DNA of 64,000 bases from Fibrobacterota bacterium (GCA_003165595.1 PLWQ01000019.1:1-64000); one strand, 5' to 3'; shown: positions 53,282-61,982, counted from the first letter of the stretch. Made by a program: numbers and translations. The notes: generated by a model not told the origin, from the letters alone.

Positions 53282-54715
53282 ATGTCAAAAATCCTTTTTG
53301 TAGAGCCTCCGCCGACGCTCGATTGGACCGTTGGTTCCAAGGTATCGAAGGCGGGCAGGCGTCATCCGTGCCTCAACGAGACCGGCGAGCAGGTTTACAG
53401 CTACCAGAACCTTTCGTGCGCAGCCGTGCTTCGCAATGCCGGGCATGCGGTGGAGTACCTCCATTGTCCCACGCAGCGGCTCGATCTCCCTATGACAAAA
53501 GAGGAAATTTCGAAGCGCAAGCCCGGCATGCTCGTTATCATGGTGGAGCATATCAACGCACCCGTGGCGTGGGAGGTGAGCAGGCACGCAAAGGACAATG
53601 GCGTGACGGTTGTGTGGGTGGGGCCGTTCGTGACGTCGCTGCACGAAAACGAAATCAAACGCGCGTGCGTCGATTTTATCCTGCGAAAGGAATGGGACTA
53701 TTCGGTTGGGGCGCTGGCGCACGCGGTTATCGCCGGAGAAGATCTCGCAACGGTAAAGGGACTCACCTGGAAGGACCGGGCCGGCGGCTCGCGCGTGAAC
53801 CCGGACGTCGACCCCATAGCCGACCTCGACAGTCTTCCCATTCCTGCCTACGATCTTCTCGACTTGAGCAAGTTCTACGAAAGCGTGTTCGTTGCGTTTC
53901 CCGCGGCAACCATGATCACCTCGAGAGGATGCCCGTTCAACTGCATCTTCTGCTCCTACCCGCAGACCATTTACGGACACAAATACCGCGCCATGTCGCC
54001 CGAGCGCGTTGTACGCGAGATCGAGTTTCTGGTGAACGACCGGGGCGTCCGGGAAATCCGCATCGACGACGACACCTTCAACGTGGACCGCCAGCGCGTT
54101 GTTGATATATGCAAGCTCATGGTGGAACGGAAGGTTCGTGTGCTGTATTCGGTACAGGCGCGGGCGCAGCTCATGACCGAGGAGACCGCCTACTGGCTCA
54201 AGAAATCCGGGTGCCGCATGGTGCTTTTCGGCGTGGAATCGGGCAACGAAGAGGTACTCAAGCACATGCGCAAGAACACCACCAAGGACGAAATAAGGCG
54301 CGGGGTCGCTCTTGCCAAGAAACACGGCCTGGATGTCCTCAACTGCATCATGCTGGGGTTTTACTGGGACACCAAGGAAACCATGGAAGAATCGATGGCT
54401 TTCGCGTTCGAGCTTAATGCGGAATTTACCCAGGTGTCGGCGCCCACGCCCCTGCCGGGAACCGACTACTTCAAATTGCTCAAGGATAACAATTGTCTGC
54501 TCACCGAGGATTGGGACAAGCACGACAGCGTGCACCATTCCGCGGTCGAGCTGCCGCATTTGTCAAATGACCTCATCAACGGTTATCTGTCGACCTTCTA
54601 TCGCCGGTATTACCGCAGGCCCAGGTATCTCTGGATGATGGTGAGGCGGTCGCTGCGGTCGTGGGGCAATTTTACCCAGAGCCTTCGCAAGTTCAACGTC
54701 CTTTTTACAAAATAG
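53282..54715 (+). CDS. B12-binding-type radical SAM protein
   Basis: 477 residues from ATG 53282 (ATG 53264, overlapping the upstream stop, is possible). Cobalamin-domain-like half (residues 1-180; VIMVEHINAPVAWEVSRHA; VVWVGPFVTSLHENEI) without the usual DxHxxG histidine, then the radical SAM barrel: ITSRGCPFNCIFCSYPQT, IRIDDDTFNVDRQRV, VLFGVESGNEEVLKHMRK, CIMLGFYWDTKETMEESM. Resembles class B methyltransferases and hopanoid/lipid-modifying members. Substrate unknown. Not the same protein type as the radical SAM gene at 32688, which has a shorter N-terminal domain. Confidence 0.87.
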   Translation: MSKILFVEPPPTLDWTVGSKVSKAGRRHPCLNETGEQVYSYQNLSCAAVLRNAGHAVEYLHCPTQRLDLPMTKEEISKRKPGMLVIMVEHINAPVAWEVSRHAKDNGVTVVWVGPFVTSLHENEIKRACVDFILRKEWDYSVGALAHAVIAGEDLATVKGLTWKDRAGGSRVNPDVDPIADLDSLPIPAYDLLDLSKFYESVFVAFPAATMITSRGCPFNCIFCSYPQTIYGHKYRAMSPERVVREIEFLVNDRGVREIRIDDDTFNVDRQRVVDICKLMVERKVRVLYSVQARAQLMTEETAYWLKKSGCRMVLFGVESGNEEVLKHMRKNTTKDEIRRGVALAKKHGLDVLNCIMLGFYWDTKETMEESMAFAFELNAEFTQVSAPTPLPGTDYFKLLKDNNCLLTEDWDKHDSVHHSAVELPHLSNDLINGYLSTFYRRYYRRPRYLWMMVRRSLRSWGNFTQSLRKFNVLFTK

Positions 54716-54726
54716 ATTACCCGGGT

Positions 54727-54755
54727 TTGACACTCCGCGGCCGGGGGAGTATAAT
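54727..54755 (+). promoter_or_regulatory. Perfect-consensus promoter of the Ser/Thr kinase
   Basis: TTGACA (54727-54732), 17-base spacer, TATAAT (54750-54755): both hexamers are exact consensus. About 57 bases from the predicted start to ATG 54819. Unusually strong for this window, hinting at high basal or tightly repressed expression; no operator seen. Confidence 0.82.
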
Positions 54756-54818
54756 CTCGTAACGAACCGGCGGTCGCTGCGCTGGAATCCGTTTCCTTCT
54801 TCATGGACAGTCTGATCA

Positions 54819-56765
54819 ATGCCGTTCACTCTCAAGGACTATTCCGACATCAGGGAGCTTGCCAAGGGCGGCATGAGCAGGATATACTGCGCCACCCAGA
54901 TTTCACTCAAGAGGCAGGTCGTGATCAAGGAAATGGCCGCCGGTCTTGTCACCACCACCAGCGAGATCAAACGGTTCGAAAACGAGGCGCAGGCCGGCGC
55001 GTCGCTCTCCCACGACAACATCATCCGGATCTACGACTTCGGCGAGGAAAAAGGGTCGTTTTACATCGCGATGGAGTTTGTTGACGGATTGGACCTTGAC
55101 CGCCTCCTGCGGCAACAGGATTTTCCCCGCGAGATAGGGTTGATGATCCTGCAGCAGGCGCTGCGCGGTCTGGCCTATGCGCACGAAAAGGGCGTCGTTC
55201 ATCGCGATGTCAAGGCGGCCAATATCCTGGTGGGGAGTACCGGCGCGGTGAAGGTGGTCGATTTCGGTCTTGCATACGCGGGCGCGCGGTCCGCGCAGCT
55301 CACGTCCACCGGCGCGATCGTGGGTACGCCGGTGTACATGTCTCCCGAGCTTGTAAACGGCGAAGAAACCAAGAACCCGCGCATGGACATCTGGGCCGCC
55401 GGTGTGCTTCTGTATCGTTTGATAACCGGCGAGTTTCCATTTACAGGAGAGAATGTCCCTTCGACGCTCATCAACATAATCCAGAACAAGGAAAAACCGG
55501 CCGAAGAGATCGACAAGACGTTGCCCGCCTCCGTGGCAGGCCACCTCCACGACTGTCTCGAAAAAGACCACACCAAGCGTCTCTCGACGCTTGCGCCGCT
55601 CATCCAGGCCCTGCAGGACTATTTCTTTGAGCTTGGCGTTCGCGACCCTGTCGACATGATCAAACGGTATTTTGCCGACAAGGATGCGGCTGTCGGGGAA
55701 TTGCAGGCACTGTGTGCGCGGTATCACTGGAACAAAGGCAACGAACTTGTCGGCGACGGGAAGCATGTCGCTGCCCTGGCGCACTACAAAGAAGCTCTCA
55801 AACGCGATCCGAAGAGTAATGAGATTGCACAGGCGGTTGCAACGGCCGAAGACTATGTGGCAGCCACGCTCACCACCAGGACCGCAAACGTGCAGCAGTA
55901 TGTTGTGACCCAGGTTCGTGCAAAAAGGCGTGCAGGCAAGGCACGAAGATCCGTTGGCCGGATGGTTGGCGTTGTTGCTGCGCTTCTTGTGGCCGGGTTT
56001 GTTTTCGCTTATCAACCCCTTCCCGACGCATTGAGAGCAGTACCCGGACTGCAGTCGGCGCACAAGCTGGCGCATTCTGCGCCATGGCAAACAATCTGGA
56101 GAACAGTGGGAAACACGGGAGAGCACATGGTGAAGTTGGCAAACCGTATCCGGGAAGCGCAGCCGGACGTTTCTCAGCGCGTCGCGGGCAGGGGGCAGCC
56201 GGCCACGGTTGCAAACAGTGCGGTCGCAGCGCGCGTCGTTGCTAAGACGGATTCCGGAGCGACCGCTGCAGCGGCGGGCAATCGTCCTCAGAACCTGCAG
56301 GTCCCCGGCCCCTTGCCGGGGCTGGTGAGGGTAGAGGTGAATCCTGCATCGGCGGAAGTCAAGATAGACAACAAGGAAATCATGGCGCCCAAGGAGCGAA
56401 GCGGGGGCGTGTTCCTTGCCAAAGGCGTGCATCAGTTCTCGGCAGCCGCCGAAGGATTTGGTCCTGCAACCACATCGATTGCCGTGTCCGGAAGCGATAC
56501 GCAGACTGTGATGATCGGGCTGACGCCGCTGGAGAAGAAGCCCGGCGCGCTCCAGATATTTTCGGACATTGCCGCCGAGATTTACATCGATGGAGAGTTC
56601 AAAGGAAATACGCCGACCTCCGCGCCCATCGCACTTGCGGAAGGGGAACACGCGGTTGTTTTCAAGCGTCCTGGATTTGCGCCGTACCAGAAAACGGTGC
56701 AAATAAAGTCCGGCGAGACCCGTGAGATGAAGGTCGAATCGCAGAGCGGCAAGGACTGGGAGTGA
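54819..56765 (+). CDS. Membrane Ser/Thr protein kinase with PEGA domains
   Basis: 648 residues. Kinase domain (about 1-265): glycine loop LAKGGMSRIY, catalytic Lys37 (VVIKEM), HRD motif H128-R-D130 (VVHRDVKAANIL), DFG at D148 (VDFGLAYAG), TPVYMSPE. A TPR-like stretch follows (about 300-335), then a membrane helix (382-402) and a periplasmic tail with two PEGA-like domains (about 500-560 and 575-640; VRVEVNPASAEVKIDNKEI, LQIFSDIAAEIYIDGEFKG). So a transmembrane PknB-type signalling kinase with wall- or glycan-contacting ectodomain. Independent consensus promoter just upstream. Confidence 0.93.
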   Translation: MPFTLKDYSDIRELAKGGMSRIYCATQISLKRQVVIKEMAAGLVTTTSEIKRFENEAQAGASLSHDNIIRIYDFGEEKGSFYIAMEFVDGLDLDRLLRQQDFPREIGLMILQQALRGLAYAHEKGVVHRDVKAANILVGSTGAVKVVDFGLAYAGARSAQLTSTGAIVGTPVYMSPELVNGEETKNPRMDIWAAGVLLYRLITGEFPFTGENVPSTLINIIQNKEKPAEEIDKTLPASVAGHLHDCLEKDHTKRLSTLAPLIQALQDYFFELGVRDPVDMIKRYFADKDAAVGELQALCARYHWNKGNELVGDGKHVAALAHYKEALKRDPKSNEIAQAVATAEDYVAATLTTRTANVQQYVVTQVRAKRRAGKARRSVGRMVGVVAALLVAGFVFAYQPLPDALRAVPGLQSAHKLAHSAPWQTIWRTVGNTGEHMVKLANRIREAQPDVSQRVAGRGQPATVANSAVAARVVAKTDSGATAAAAGNRPQNLQVPGPLPGLVRVEVNPASAEVKIDNKEIMAPKERSGGVFLAKGVHQFSAAAEGFGPATTSIAVSGSDTQTVMIGLTPLEKKPGALQIFSDIAAEIYIDGEFKGNTPTSAPIALAEGEHAVVFKRPGFAPYQKTVQIKSGETREMKVESQSGKDWE

Positions 56766-56788
56766 AATACCGCGGACTCCCCTGATAT

Positions 56789-58219
56789 TCACTCCCGAAT
56801 CTTCACAAAGAACATCAGCGCCATTGCCGGAATAGTGGCGCAAAAGCCGATCACGAAAAGGTTGGTATAGCCAAGGTGCTCCACGATTATCCCGCTGAAC
56901 GTCCCGAAGATCGTTGAGAAAACCGACATGAACGCAGACCCGATGGCATAGTGCCCCGCCTTGAATTCCTTCTTGCACGTTTGCAATATGTAAACGATAA
57001 GCACGGCGTTGCCCAGGCCGGCCGCAATCTGTTCGTAACAGTACACGCCGCCGATGGTGAGCATGCCCGAAAGCGACGTCGCGTAGGGCCGCTGCCAGGC
57101 GAGCCATACGTAGGCGAGAATGTTTACGTTCATCAGCAGGGTGAGCGGCCAGATCGCCCTTGCAAGCCCCGTTTTCTTTATCCACAACCCGCCTACGGTA
57201 GTACCGACAATGGAACCGAAAAGTCCCACGAGTCCGCTCATCCATGCCAGCTGAATATTGGTGACCAACAGATAGCGTTTGAGAAACGGGGTGCCCATGG
57301 AAAAGATGATTTCGTCGCCGATCTTATAGCAAATAATGAAAAGAAGACTGAGCGCAACGGCCGGCTTTGCCTGAACTGCCATGACAACGAGGAGCGCCAG
57401 GATGCCGAAATTCATGGCTGGTACGGCTTCCGTCTTGCATATGAGAAGCACCGCGAACGTCGCCATGGCGGCGCCGACGCCGCTTGCAAGGGCGGTGAAT
57501 GACTGCCGCCTTGATATTTCCAGGTAGGAAGAAAACGAGGTGAGAAAATCGTCCGCGGCCTTGCGTATGGTGGCGCCGGGTTTCTGCGCCGTGCCGAAGT
57601 CCGGAAGCGCAAACAGATGATAGACGGCGAACAATCCCATGATGGCCGCCGCCGCGGCGAAGCCGAAGCTCCAGGCCGTGTAAATGCTGCCGCCCGCGAC
57701 GCGTTTGGCGGTCATGCCGACGGCGTAGATGATACCGAACTTTGCCACTACAAGCGCCAGGCGGTAGGCGAAAACCCGGTAGCCCGTGTAGGCGGCCTGT
57801 TCCTTGGTGTCGGTGAGACCTTCCATGTAATAGCCGTCGATGACCACGTCGTTGGTGGCGGCGACAAACGCCATTATGACAAACAGGAACACGAAAATGG
57901 AATCGGGAACCGCAATGCCATGTGCCTTGCCTGCCACTGAGCATAGCGCTGCGGCGAGTAATGCAAGCACTGCGACTGCCGCCTGCACGCTCTGCATCCA
58001 CCGGCGTTTGCCGCCGAAAATGTCGACAAGCGGCGCCCACAAGAATTTGGCGTTCCACGGCAGTCCCAGCGCGTTGAGGTACCCCAGGTAACGCTCACGC
58101 ATGCCGATGTCGGTGAAGAACACCGAGGTCATCATGCGTACGATTCCGAAGGGAAATCCTTCGGCAAAATAGGTGGTGAAGCACCAGGCGGAAGGTTTTC
58201 TGAGAGTATCGGATTTCAT
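56789..58219 (-). CDS. MFS transporter, AmpG-like
   Basis: 476 residues from ATG 58219, which overlaps the ATPase stop (ATGA), so translation is coupled. About twelve membrane helices. The opening PSAWCFTTYFAEGFPFGIVRMM and FTDIGMRERYLGYLNALGLPW match AmpG/acetyl-CoA transporter-like MFS proteins; VVIDGYYMEGLTDTKEQA replaces the usual short loop. AmpG imports anhydro-muropeptides for cell-wall recycling, plausible alongside MltG, but substrate is inferred from family only. Confidence 0.82.
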   Translation of the reverse strand: MKSDTLRKPSAWCFTTYFAEGFPFGIVRMMTSVFFTDIGMRERYLGYLNALGLPWNAKFLWAPLVDIFGGKRRWMQSVQAAVAVLALLAAALCSVAGKAHGIAVPDSIFVFLFVIMAFVAATNDVVIDGYYMEGLTDTKEQAAYTGYRVFAYRLALVVAKFGIIYAVGMTAKRVAGGSIYTAWSFGFAAAAAIMGLFAVYHLFALPDFGTAQKPGATIRKAADDFLTSFSSYLEISRRQSFTALASGVGAAMATFAVLLICKTEAVPAMNFGILALLVVMAVQAKPAVALSLLFIICYKIGDEIIFSMGTPFLKRYLLVTNIQLAWMSGLVGLFGSIVGTTVGGLWIKKTGLARAIWPLTLLMNVNILAYVWLAWQRPYATSLSGMLTIGGVYCYEQIAAGLGNAVLIVYILQTCKKEFKAGHYAIGSAFMSVFSTIFGTFSGIIVEHLGYTNLFVIGFCATIPAMALMFFVKIRE

Positions 58220-59559
58220 CGGTTTGAACCCGGTTTTTTCATCAGGTTGGCCAATTTTCCCGCGCAATATATGGGCAGCATACGGCGGTTGCCTCTGAGT
58301 TCGCTGTTTCTGGCGGAAAGAATGTACGAGCGCCCCGGCCGAAAACGATTTTCATAAACTCCCAGGCTTTTCGAATGCGTTACCCGGCCCGATTTGACTT
58401 CGATCGGAACTATTCCCTGCACGGTATCAACCACAAATTCTATTTCGGCAGTTTTTCCCTGCCAACAATATAGTTCGGAAAAACCTGCGGCTCTCAGTTC
58501 CTGGGCGACAAAATTTTCAGCCACGTATCCCTGATAACTGCCGAAGCCATAGTGCAGAAAATTTCCCGGTTGTATATCACTGACCGCGCCCAGTATTCCA
58601 ACGTCAAACATGTAGAGTTTAAAATTATTCTCCGATGCACAAGCGGAAAGGGGAACGGCTGTCTGTTCGATAATGGATGTATTAATAATCAGACCCGCGC
58701 TCTTAAGCCAGCTTATCGGTCCGGACAACCGCTCAAAGCCGCGCATTCCCCGAACAGCGTCTTTGAACCTGAATTTTGGGGCGGATCCATCGATGTTTCT
58801 GGCAAGCTGCTGCGGGACATTGCGCCATAGCCGTTCTATATGGAGCGCGTTTGGTTTTCCGCTGTGCTTCGCGATGTCTGCGAGATAGGCATGAAAAATA
58901 TCCCGCTGCATCCTCCTGACCAGATTCGTTGCTTCGAACAGGTTGGCTCTGTTGGCCGCGTACTCCTTTACAACCGCGGGAAGACCTCCCACGACAAGGT
59001 ACTGTTTCCACAGTTCCCAAAGCCGGTCGTGGGCAATCGCCGGATAGTGTTCTTCCGGGTCATGATCGCGTACGAGAATGAAAAGTTCCTCTTCACCCGC
59101 CCCTTCGAGAAACTCCGAGAAATTCATTGGCTGCAAGTCGAGGAACGTTACTTTGCCTACGGGAAAAGATTCGGCATCAAAAATCACGCCAAGCAGCGAG
59201 CCGGCGGCGCAAAGCGCAAGGCGGGGGGCCTCTTCGCAGAAGTATTTCAAACTCGTAAGCGCGCGTCCGCAACGCTGGATCTCGTCGAAAATAACAAGGT
59301 CGGATGCCGGATCAATATTCCGGTTAAAGTAGAAACGCAGTTCATCCATGATACGCTGCGGCCGCAGGTCGCCATCAAATATCCGGGAAATCCGTTCGTC
59401 TTCTTCAAAATTTACGTAATGGAAATTCTTGAATTCGTTTTCACCGAATTCTTTGAGGGAATATGTTTTCCCGACCTGGCGCGCTCCGCGAAGGATGAGC
59501 GGTTTGCGATTCGCGGAGTTCTTCCATTCTGACAGGCTTTTCAGGATTTCTCGCTTCAT
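58216..59559 (-). CDS. AAA ATPase of the AAA_14/DUF4143 family
   Basis: 447 residues from ATG 59559. Walker A GARQVGKT (P-loop), Walker B DLVIFDEIQ, then FPVGKVTFLDLQPMNFSEFLEG and a DUF4143 C-terminal (nuclease-like) half ending IEVKSGRVTHSKSLGVYE, with the E-V-K reminiscent of PD-(D/E)XK enzymes. Members of this family are often mobile or defence-associated, but function is unknown. The predicted start puts the +1 only about 1 base before the ATG, so the mRNA may be leaderless. Coupled to the downstream MFS gene by a 4-base overlap. Confidence 0.9.
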   Translation of the reverse strand: MKREILKSLSEWKNSANRKPLILRGARQVGKTYSLKEFGENEFKNFHYVNFEEDERISRIFDGDLRPQRIMDELRFYFNRNIDPASDLVIFDEIQRCGRALTSLKYFCEEAPRLALCAAGSLLGVIFDAESFPVGKVTFLDLQPMNFSEFLEGAGEEELFILVRDHDPEEHYPAIAHDRLWELWKQYLVVGGLPAVVKEYAANRANLFEATNLVRRMQRDIFHAYLADIAKHSGKPNALHIERLWRNVPQQLARNIDGSAPKFRFKDAVRGMRGFERLSGPISWLKSAGLIINTSIIEQTAVPLSACASENNFKLYMFDVGILGAVSDIQPGNFLHYGFGSYQGYVAENFVAQELRAAGFSELYCWQGKTAEIEFVVDTVQGIVPIEVKSGRVTHSKSLGVYENRFRPGRSYILSARNSELRGNRRMLPIYCAGKLANLMKKPGSNR

Positions 59560-59566
59560 GTTGCAT

Positions 59567-59595
59567 AATATACCATCGACGGGTATTTTTGGCAA
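59567..59595 (-). promoter_or_regulatory. Promoter of the AAA_14 ATPase, leaderless transcript likely
   Basis: On the minus strand: TTGCCA (59590-59595), 17-base spacer, TATATT (59567-59572). Predicted start is near 59560, one base before ATG 59559. Confidence 0.6.
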
Positions 59596-59630
59596 GCAAA
59601 TAGTGCTTGCTTATGGTATTTTCGGCAACC
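59582..59630. promoter_or_regulatory. Possible operator overlapping the ATPase -35 region
   Basis: Near-direct repeats GGTATTTTTGGCAAGC (59582-59597) and GGTATTTTCGGCAACC (59615-59630), and an inverted repeat GCAAGCA (59592-59598)/TGCTTGC (59604-59610) between them. The first direct repeat overlaps the -35 element. Suits dimeric or cooperative repressor binding. Confidence 0.5.
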
Positions 59631-59806
59631 AAAGAGCAGTTTGCGGATCGGTATGGTGGTAGGTGCTGTCACACGCGCCTATTAAACAATGCTACCGCTA
59701 GAAGGTGGTTAGTATTTTTATTGAGGTGGCACCTTACATCCACCCCTTAGCTCGATTATCGTTTCTCGGAAAGAACCTGCACCTGAAAAACCGGCCCTTT
59801 CCGGAT

Positions 59807-59836
59807 TTGACAATGGCGGGCGGAAATGCCTATATT
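59807..59836 (+). promoter_or_regulatory. Sigma70 promoter in repeat E copy 1
   Basis: TTGACA at 59807-59812, 18-base spacer, TATATT at 59831-59836; drives the stub-BRO-stub unit with a roughly 150-base structured leader. Confidence 0.72.
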
Positions 59837-59990
59837 TTCCCGTGAGGCCGTTCAAAATACGGCGATGGCGACGCTTCGAAGTACCCGAAGGGGTAATGCG
59901 GGGGAAACCGGGGAAATATTTGAGCGTCTGTAAAGAAACGGTTTTTATACACCCACCCGCTTGCGAAAAGAGCAATTACCTATCAGATTC
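59807..59990 (+). repeat. Promoter-leader repeat E, copy 1
   Basis: Sequence repeated at 61258-61412. It starts with a promoter TTGACA (59807-59812), 18-base spacer, TATATT (59831-59836) and continues as a leader of about 150 bases. The last 85 bases (GAAACCGGGG...CTATCAGATT) are nearly identical between copies; the second copy lacks about 28 bases of the middle. Both copies end just before a gene start (59993 and 61430). Confidence 0.88.
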
Positions 59991-59992
59991 CC

Positions 59993-60178
59993 ATGGCTGG
60001 TGCAAATGAAGGATGGGCAACGCTCGCTAGAAATCTACGGGGGGAAATAGACGAAGAGAAGATTGAAGCTTTCAAGGAAACAGTACCACTACCTTTTGAA
60101 CTTGGTAGTAGAAAACAGGTTGCCATCAAGATCGTCGATGACCGCGGCATCGAAAGTTTAAAAATTATCAGACTGTAG
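59993..60178 (+). pseudogene. C-terminal fragment, likely DNA-methyltransferase tail
   Basis: 61 residues reading MAGANEGWATLARNLRGEID, then [20 protein letters not shown]. This pattern resembles the far C-terminus of type III-like site-specific DNA-methyltransferases (GxNEGW, [23 protein letters not shown]). Only the last 60 residues remain, right after the leader repeat, so the rest of the gene appears deleted. Identification rests on recall of the family tail and needs a search. The stop lies 11 bases before the BRO gene. Confidence 0.5.
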
Positions 60179-60189
60179 AGGATGTGGAT

Positions 60190-61041
60190 ATGAATTCCGG
60201 GATAGCTCTTTTTGAAAATTTTAAGATTCGGCGAATTTATGATGAAAAAGCTGTAGAATGGTTTTTCTCCGTTGTGGACATCCTTCAAGTATTGCTCCAA
60301 CAGCCGGATTATCAGGCTGCCAGAAATTACTGGAAGGTGTTGAAAAACCGATTAAGAAAAGAAGGCAGCGAGTCGGTTACAAAATGTAACCGACTGAAAT
60401 TATCGGCTGCCGACGGCAAAAGCTACCTTACGGACGTGGCCGACGCTGAAACCCTCCTTCGGATTATTCAAACTGTTCCAAGTCCTAAAGCCGAACCGGT
60501 GAAGTTATGGCTGGCTAAGGTCGGATACGAACGGCTGCAGGACATGGCCGATCCGGCCCGATCCGTTGACCGCGCGCGGGAATACTGGCAGCAGCGCGGG
60601 CGAAGTGAAAAATGGATTCAACAGCGCATGATGGGGCAGGAAACCCGCAATAAGTTGACAGATTATTGGAAAGATCACGAGATTAAGGAAGAATCTGAAT
60701 ATGCAATTTTAACCAATATCATCCACAAGGAGTGGTCGGGCATATCGGTCCAGAAGCACAAACAAATAAAAGGTTTGAAAGACCAGAACCTCCGCGATCA
60801 CATGAACGAAGCAGAATTGATTTTCACAGCCCTTGCCGAACTTTCTACCCGTCAATTTGCCGAAAGTATTCAAGCTACCGGAATGACGGAAAATGCCGAT
60901 GCCGGTAAAAAGGGCGGTGGAGTCGCACGACGGGCGCGAAAAGACCTTGAGGATAAAACGGGCAGAAAAGTCGTAACCGGTGAGAATTTTCTTCCTCCAG
61001 CCCAATCCCGAAAAATGATAGATGAAAAGGACCGGAAATAG
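60190..61041 (+). CDS. BRO-N family antirepressor-like protein
   Basis: 283 residues from ATG 60190 (AGAGG upstream; GTG 60184 is possible). N-terminal BRO domain: [74 protein letters not shown] and [10 protein letters not shown]-type helix. The C-terminal region ([27 protein letters not shown]) is the widespread partner domain of phage antirepressors and of accessory genes in restriction islands. Probably a DNA-binding regulator. Flanked by the methyltransferase-like stub and the restriction-like stub in the same direction. Confidence 0.9.
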   Translation: MNSGIALFENFKIRRIYDEKAVEWFFSVVDILQVLLQQPDYQAARNYWKVLKNRLRKEGSESVTKCNRLKLSAADGKSYLTDVADAETLLRIIQTVPSPKAEPVKLWLAKVGYERLQDMADPARSVDRAREYWQQRGRSEKWIQQRMMGQETRNKLTDYWKDHEIKEESEYAILTNIIHKEWSGISVQKHKQIKGLKDQNLRDHMNEAELIFTALAELSTRQFAESIQATGMTENADAGKKGGGVARRARKDLEDKTGRKVVTGENFLPPAQSRKMIDEKDRK

Positions 61042-61042
61042 C

Positions 61043-61203
61043 ATGACTCAAACCATAGACAAACTCATCGTAAATACCCCCTACAAAGAACCGGTGGGCT
61101 CTGGAAAGAACAGTCGCCGCGTCCGCCGCCGGAAGATAAGCCGCCGCCTGAGGTCAAAGAGTCGGTCCTCGACTACGAATTCATTGAGAAAACATGCGCC
61201 TGA
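61043..61203 (+). pseudogene. N-terminal stub resembling a restriction helicase/endonuclease
   Basis: ATG at 61043 follows the BRO stop by one base and begins MTQTIDKLIVNTPYKEPVG, like the opening of BPTD_3080-type (type III-like) restriction enzymes. Frame is then disturbed: the alternative frame reads LWKEQSPRPPPEDKPPPEVK and ends at 61203. So only a short head survives. The identification is by pattern memory of the N-terminus and is provisional. Confidence 0.45.
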
Positions 61204-61257
61204 CATCCTCGAATATTTTTTGCTTGCACCGGAGCCACGAGACGGGTATACACAGAA

Positions 61258-61287
61258 TTGACAATTGGCAGCGGAAATACCTATATT
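61258..61287 (+). promoter_or_regulatory. Sigma70 promoter in repeat E copy 2
   Basis: TTGACA at 61258-61263, 18-base spacer, TATATT at 61282-61287; drives the gene at 61430 with a leader of about 135 bases. Confidence 0.72.
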
Positions 61288-61412
61288 TTTCCTTGAAGCC
61301 AATCAAGATGCGCACGGAGTAAGCGGGAAACCGGGGAAATATTTGAGCGTCTGTAAAGAAACCGTTTTTATACACCCACCCACTTGCGAAAAAAGCAATT
61401 ACCTATCAGATT
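61258..61412 (+). repeat. Promoter-leader repeat E, copy 2
   Basis: Counterpart of 59807-59990, about 28 bases shorter in the middle. It ends just before the start of the unknown gene at 61430. Together the two copies bracket the BRO island with direct orientation. Confidence 0.88.
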
Positions 61413-61429
61413 GAGAGGTTCCCGACAAC

Positions 61430-61930
61430 ATGGACAAAGCGCCCCTACTTTCCAGACAGGAAATCATCGATTTTGCATCGCGGTATACTTCTCCGGAGGA
61501 GGTCGTCGATTTTCCCCACGACGGCGACCTGTTCTGCCTGTTGCAACGCGCGTTGCCGGACAACGCCGTGCTCGCGGACGACAAGGGATGGACGTTTGCG
61601 GGATATGGAATATGCTCCGGCTACGCAATTGATGAGACGGAAATACCCGCAGGCAAATGGCTGTGGATGCGTTTTGTGAGCCTGGCGGCGTTCCCGCCGA
61701 CTTCGCAGACGCTCAAGCTTCAGCCACCCCATATTGCCAAGGGACGGTTTCAGAGCCCGGACCGCAAAATCGAGTTCCGCATTCTAAAGATCGCAACCGG
61801 ACAGGACCCCGGAGCCGTGCGCGACCGCGAAGCGGTTGCACGGGGGCGAATCGGGAAAAGAAAATCAGGAGAACGCCATACGGGAAAAATTGTCGCGTTC
61901 CGGAAGAAGGTCGACGCAAAGCGTGAATAG
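61430..61930 (+). CDS. Unknown protein behind promoter-leader repeat E
   Basis: 166 residues; no signal or membrane helix. N-terminal half is acidic (SRQEIIDFASRYTSPEEVVD; LFCLLQRALPDNAVLADDKGW), C-terminal half basic (RIGKRKSGERHTGKIVAFRK). No family recognised. It shares its promoter and leader with the BRO island, so may be part of the same regulon. A strong terminator follows directly. Confidence 0.62.
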   Translation: MDKAPLLSRQEIIDFASRYTSPEEVVDFPHDGDLFCLLQRALPDNAVLADDKGWTFAGYGICSGYAIDETEIPAGKWLWMRFVSLAAFPPTSQTLKLQPPHIAKGRFQSPDRKIEFRILKIATGQDPGAVRDREAVARGRIGKRKSGERHTGKIVAFRKKVDAKRE

Positions 61931-61958
61931 AAAAAGGCCCGCGCAGGCGGGCCTTTTT
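61931..61958. terminator. Bidirectional intrinsic terminator
   Basis: AAAAA, stem GGCCCGC (61936-61942), loop GCAG, stem GCGGGCC (61947-61953), then TTTTT. Serves the unknown gene on + and the convergent TolB-like gene on -. Confidence 0.92.
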
Positions 61959-61982
61959 CATGCAGCACCGGCAATGTGCCGG

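Noticed and set aside
54903-57245. 780-codon open frame on the minus strand across the kinase and the MFS gene end
   Set aside because: It lies antisense to the kinase motifs HRD and DFG and out of frame with the MFS gene; its translation is Arg/His/Cys-rich without domains. A codon-bias shadow.
59807-61412. Insertion sequence or composite transposon
   Set aside because: The flanking copies are direct, begin with a promoter and end just before genes, and no transposase or terminal inverted repeats are present; a duplicated regulatory region fits better.
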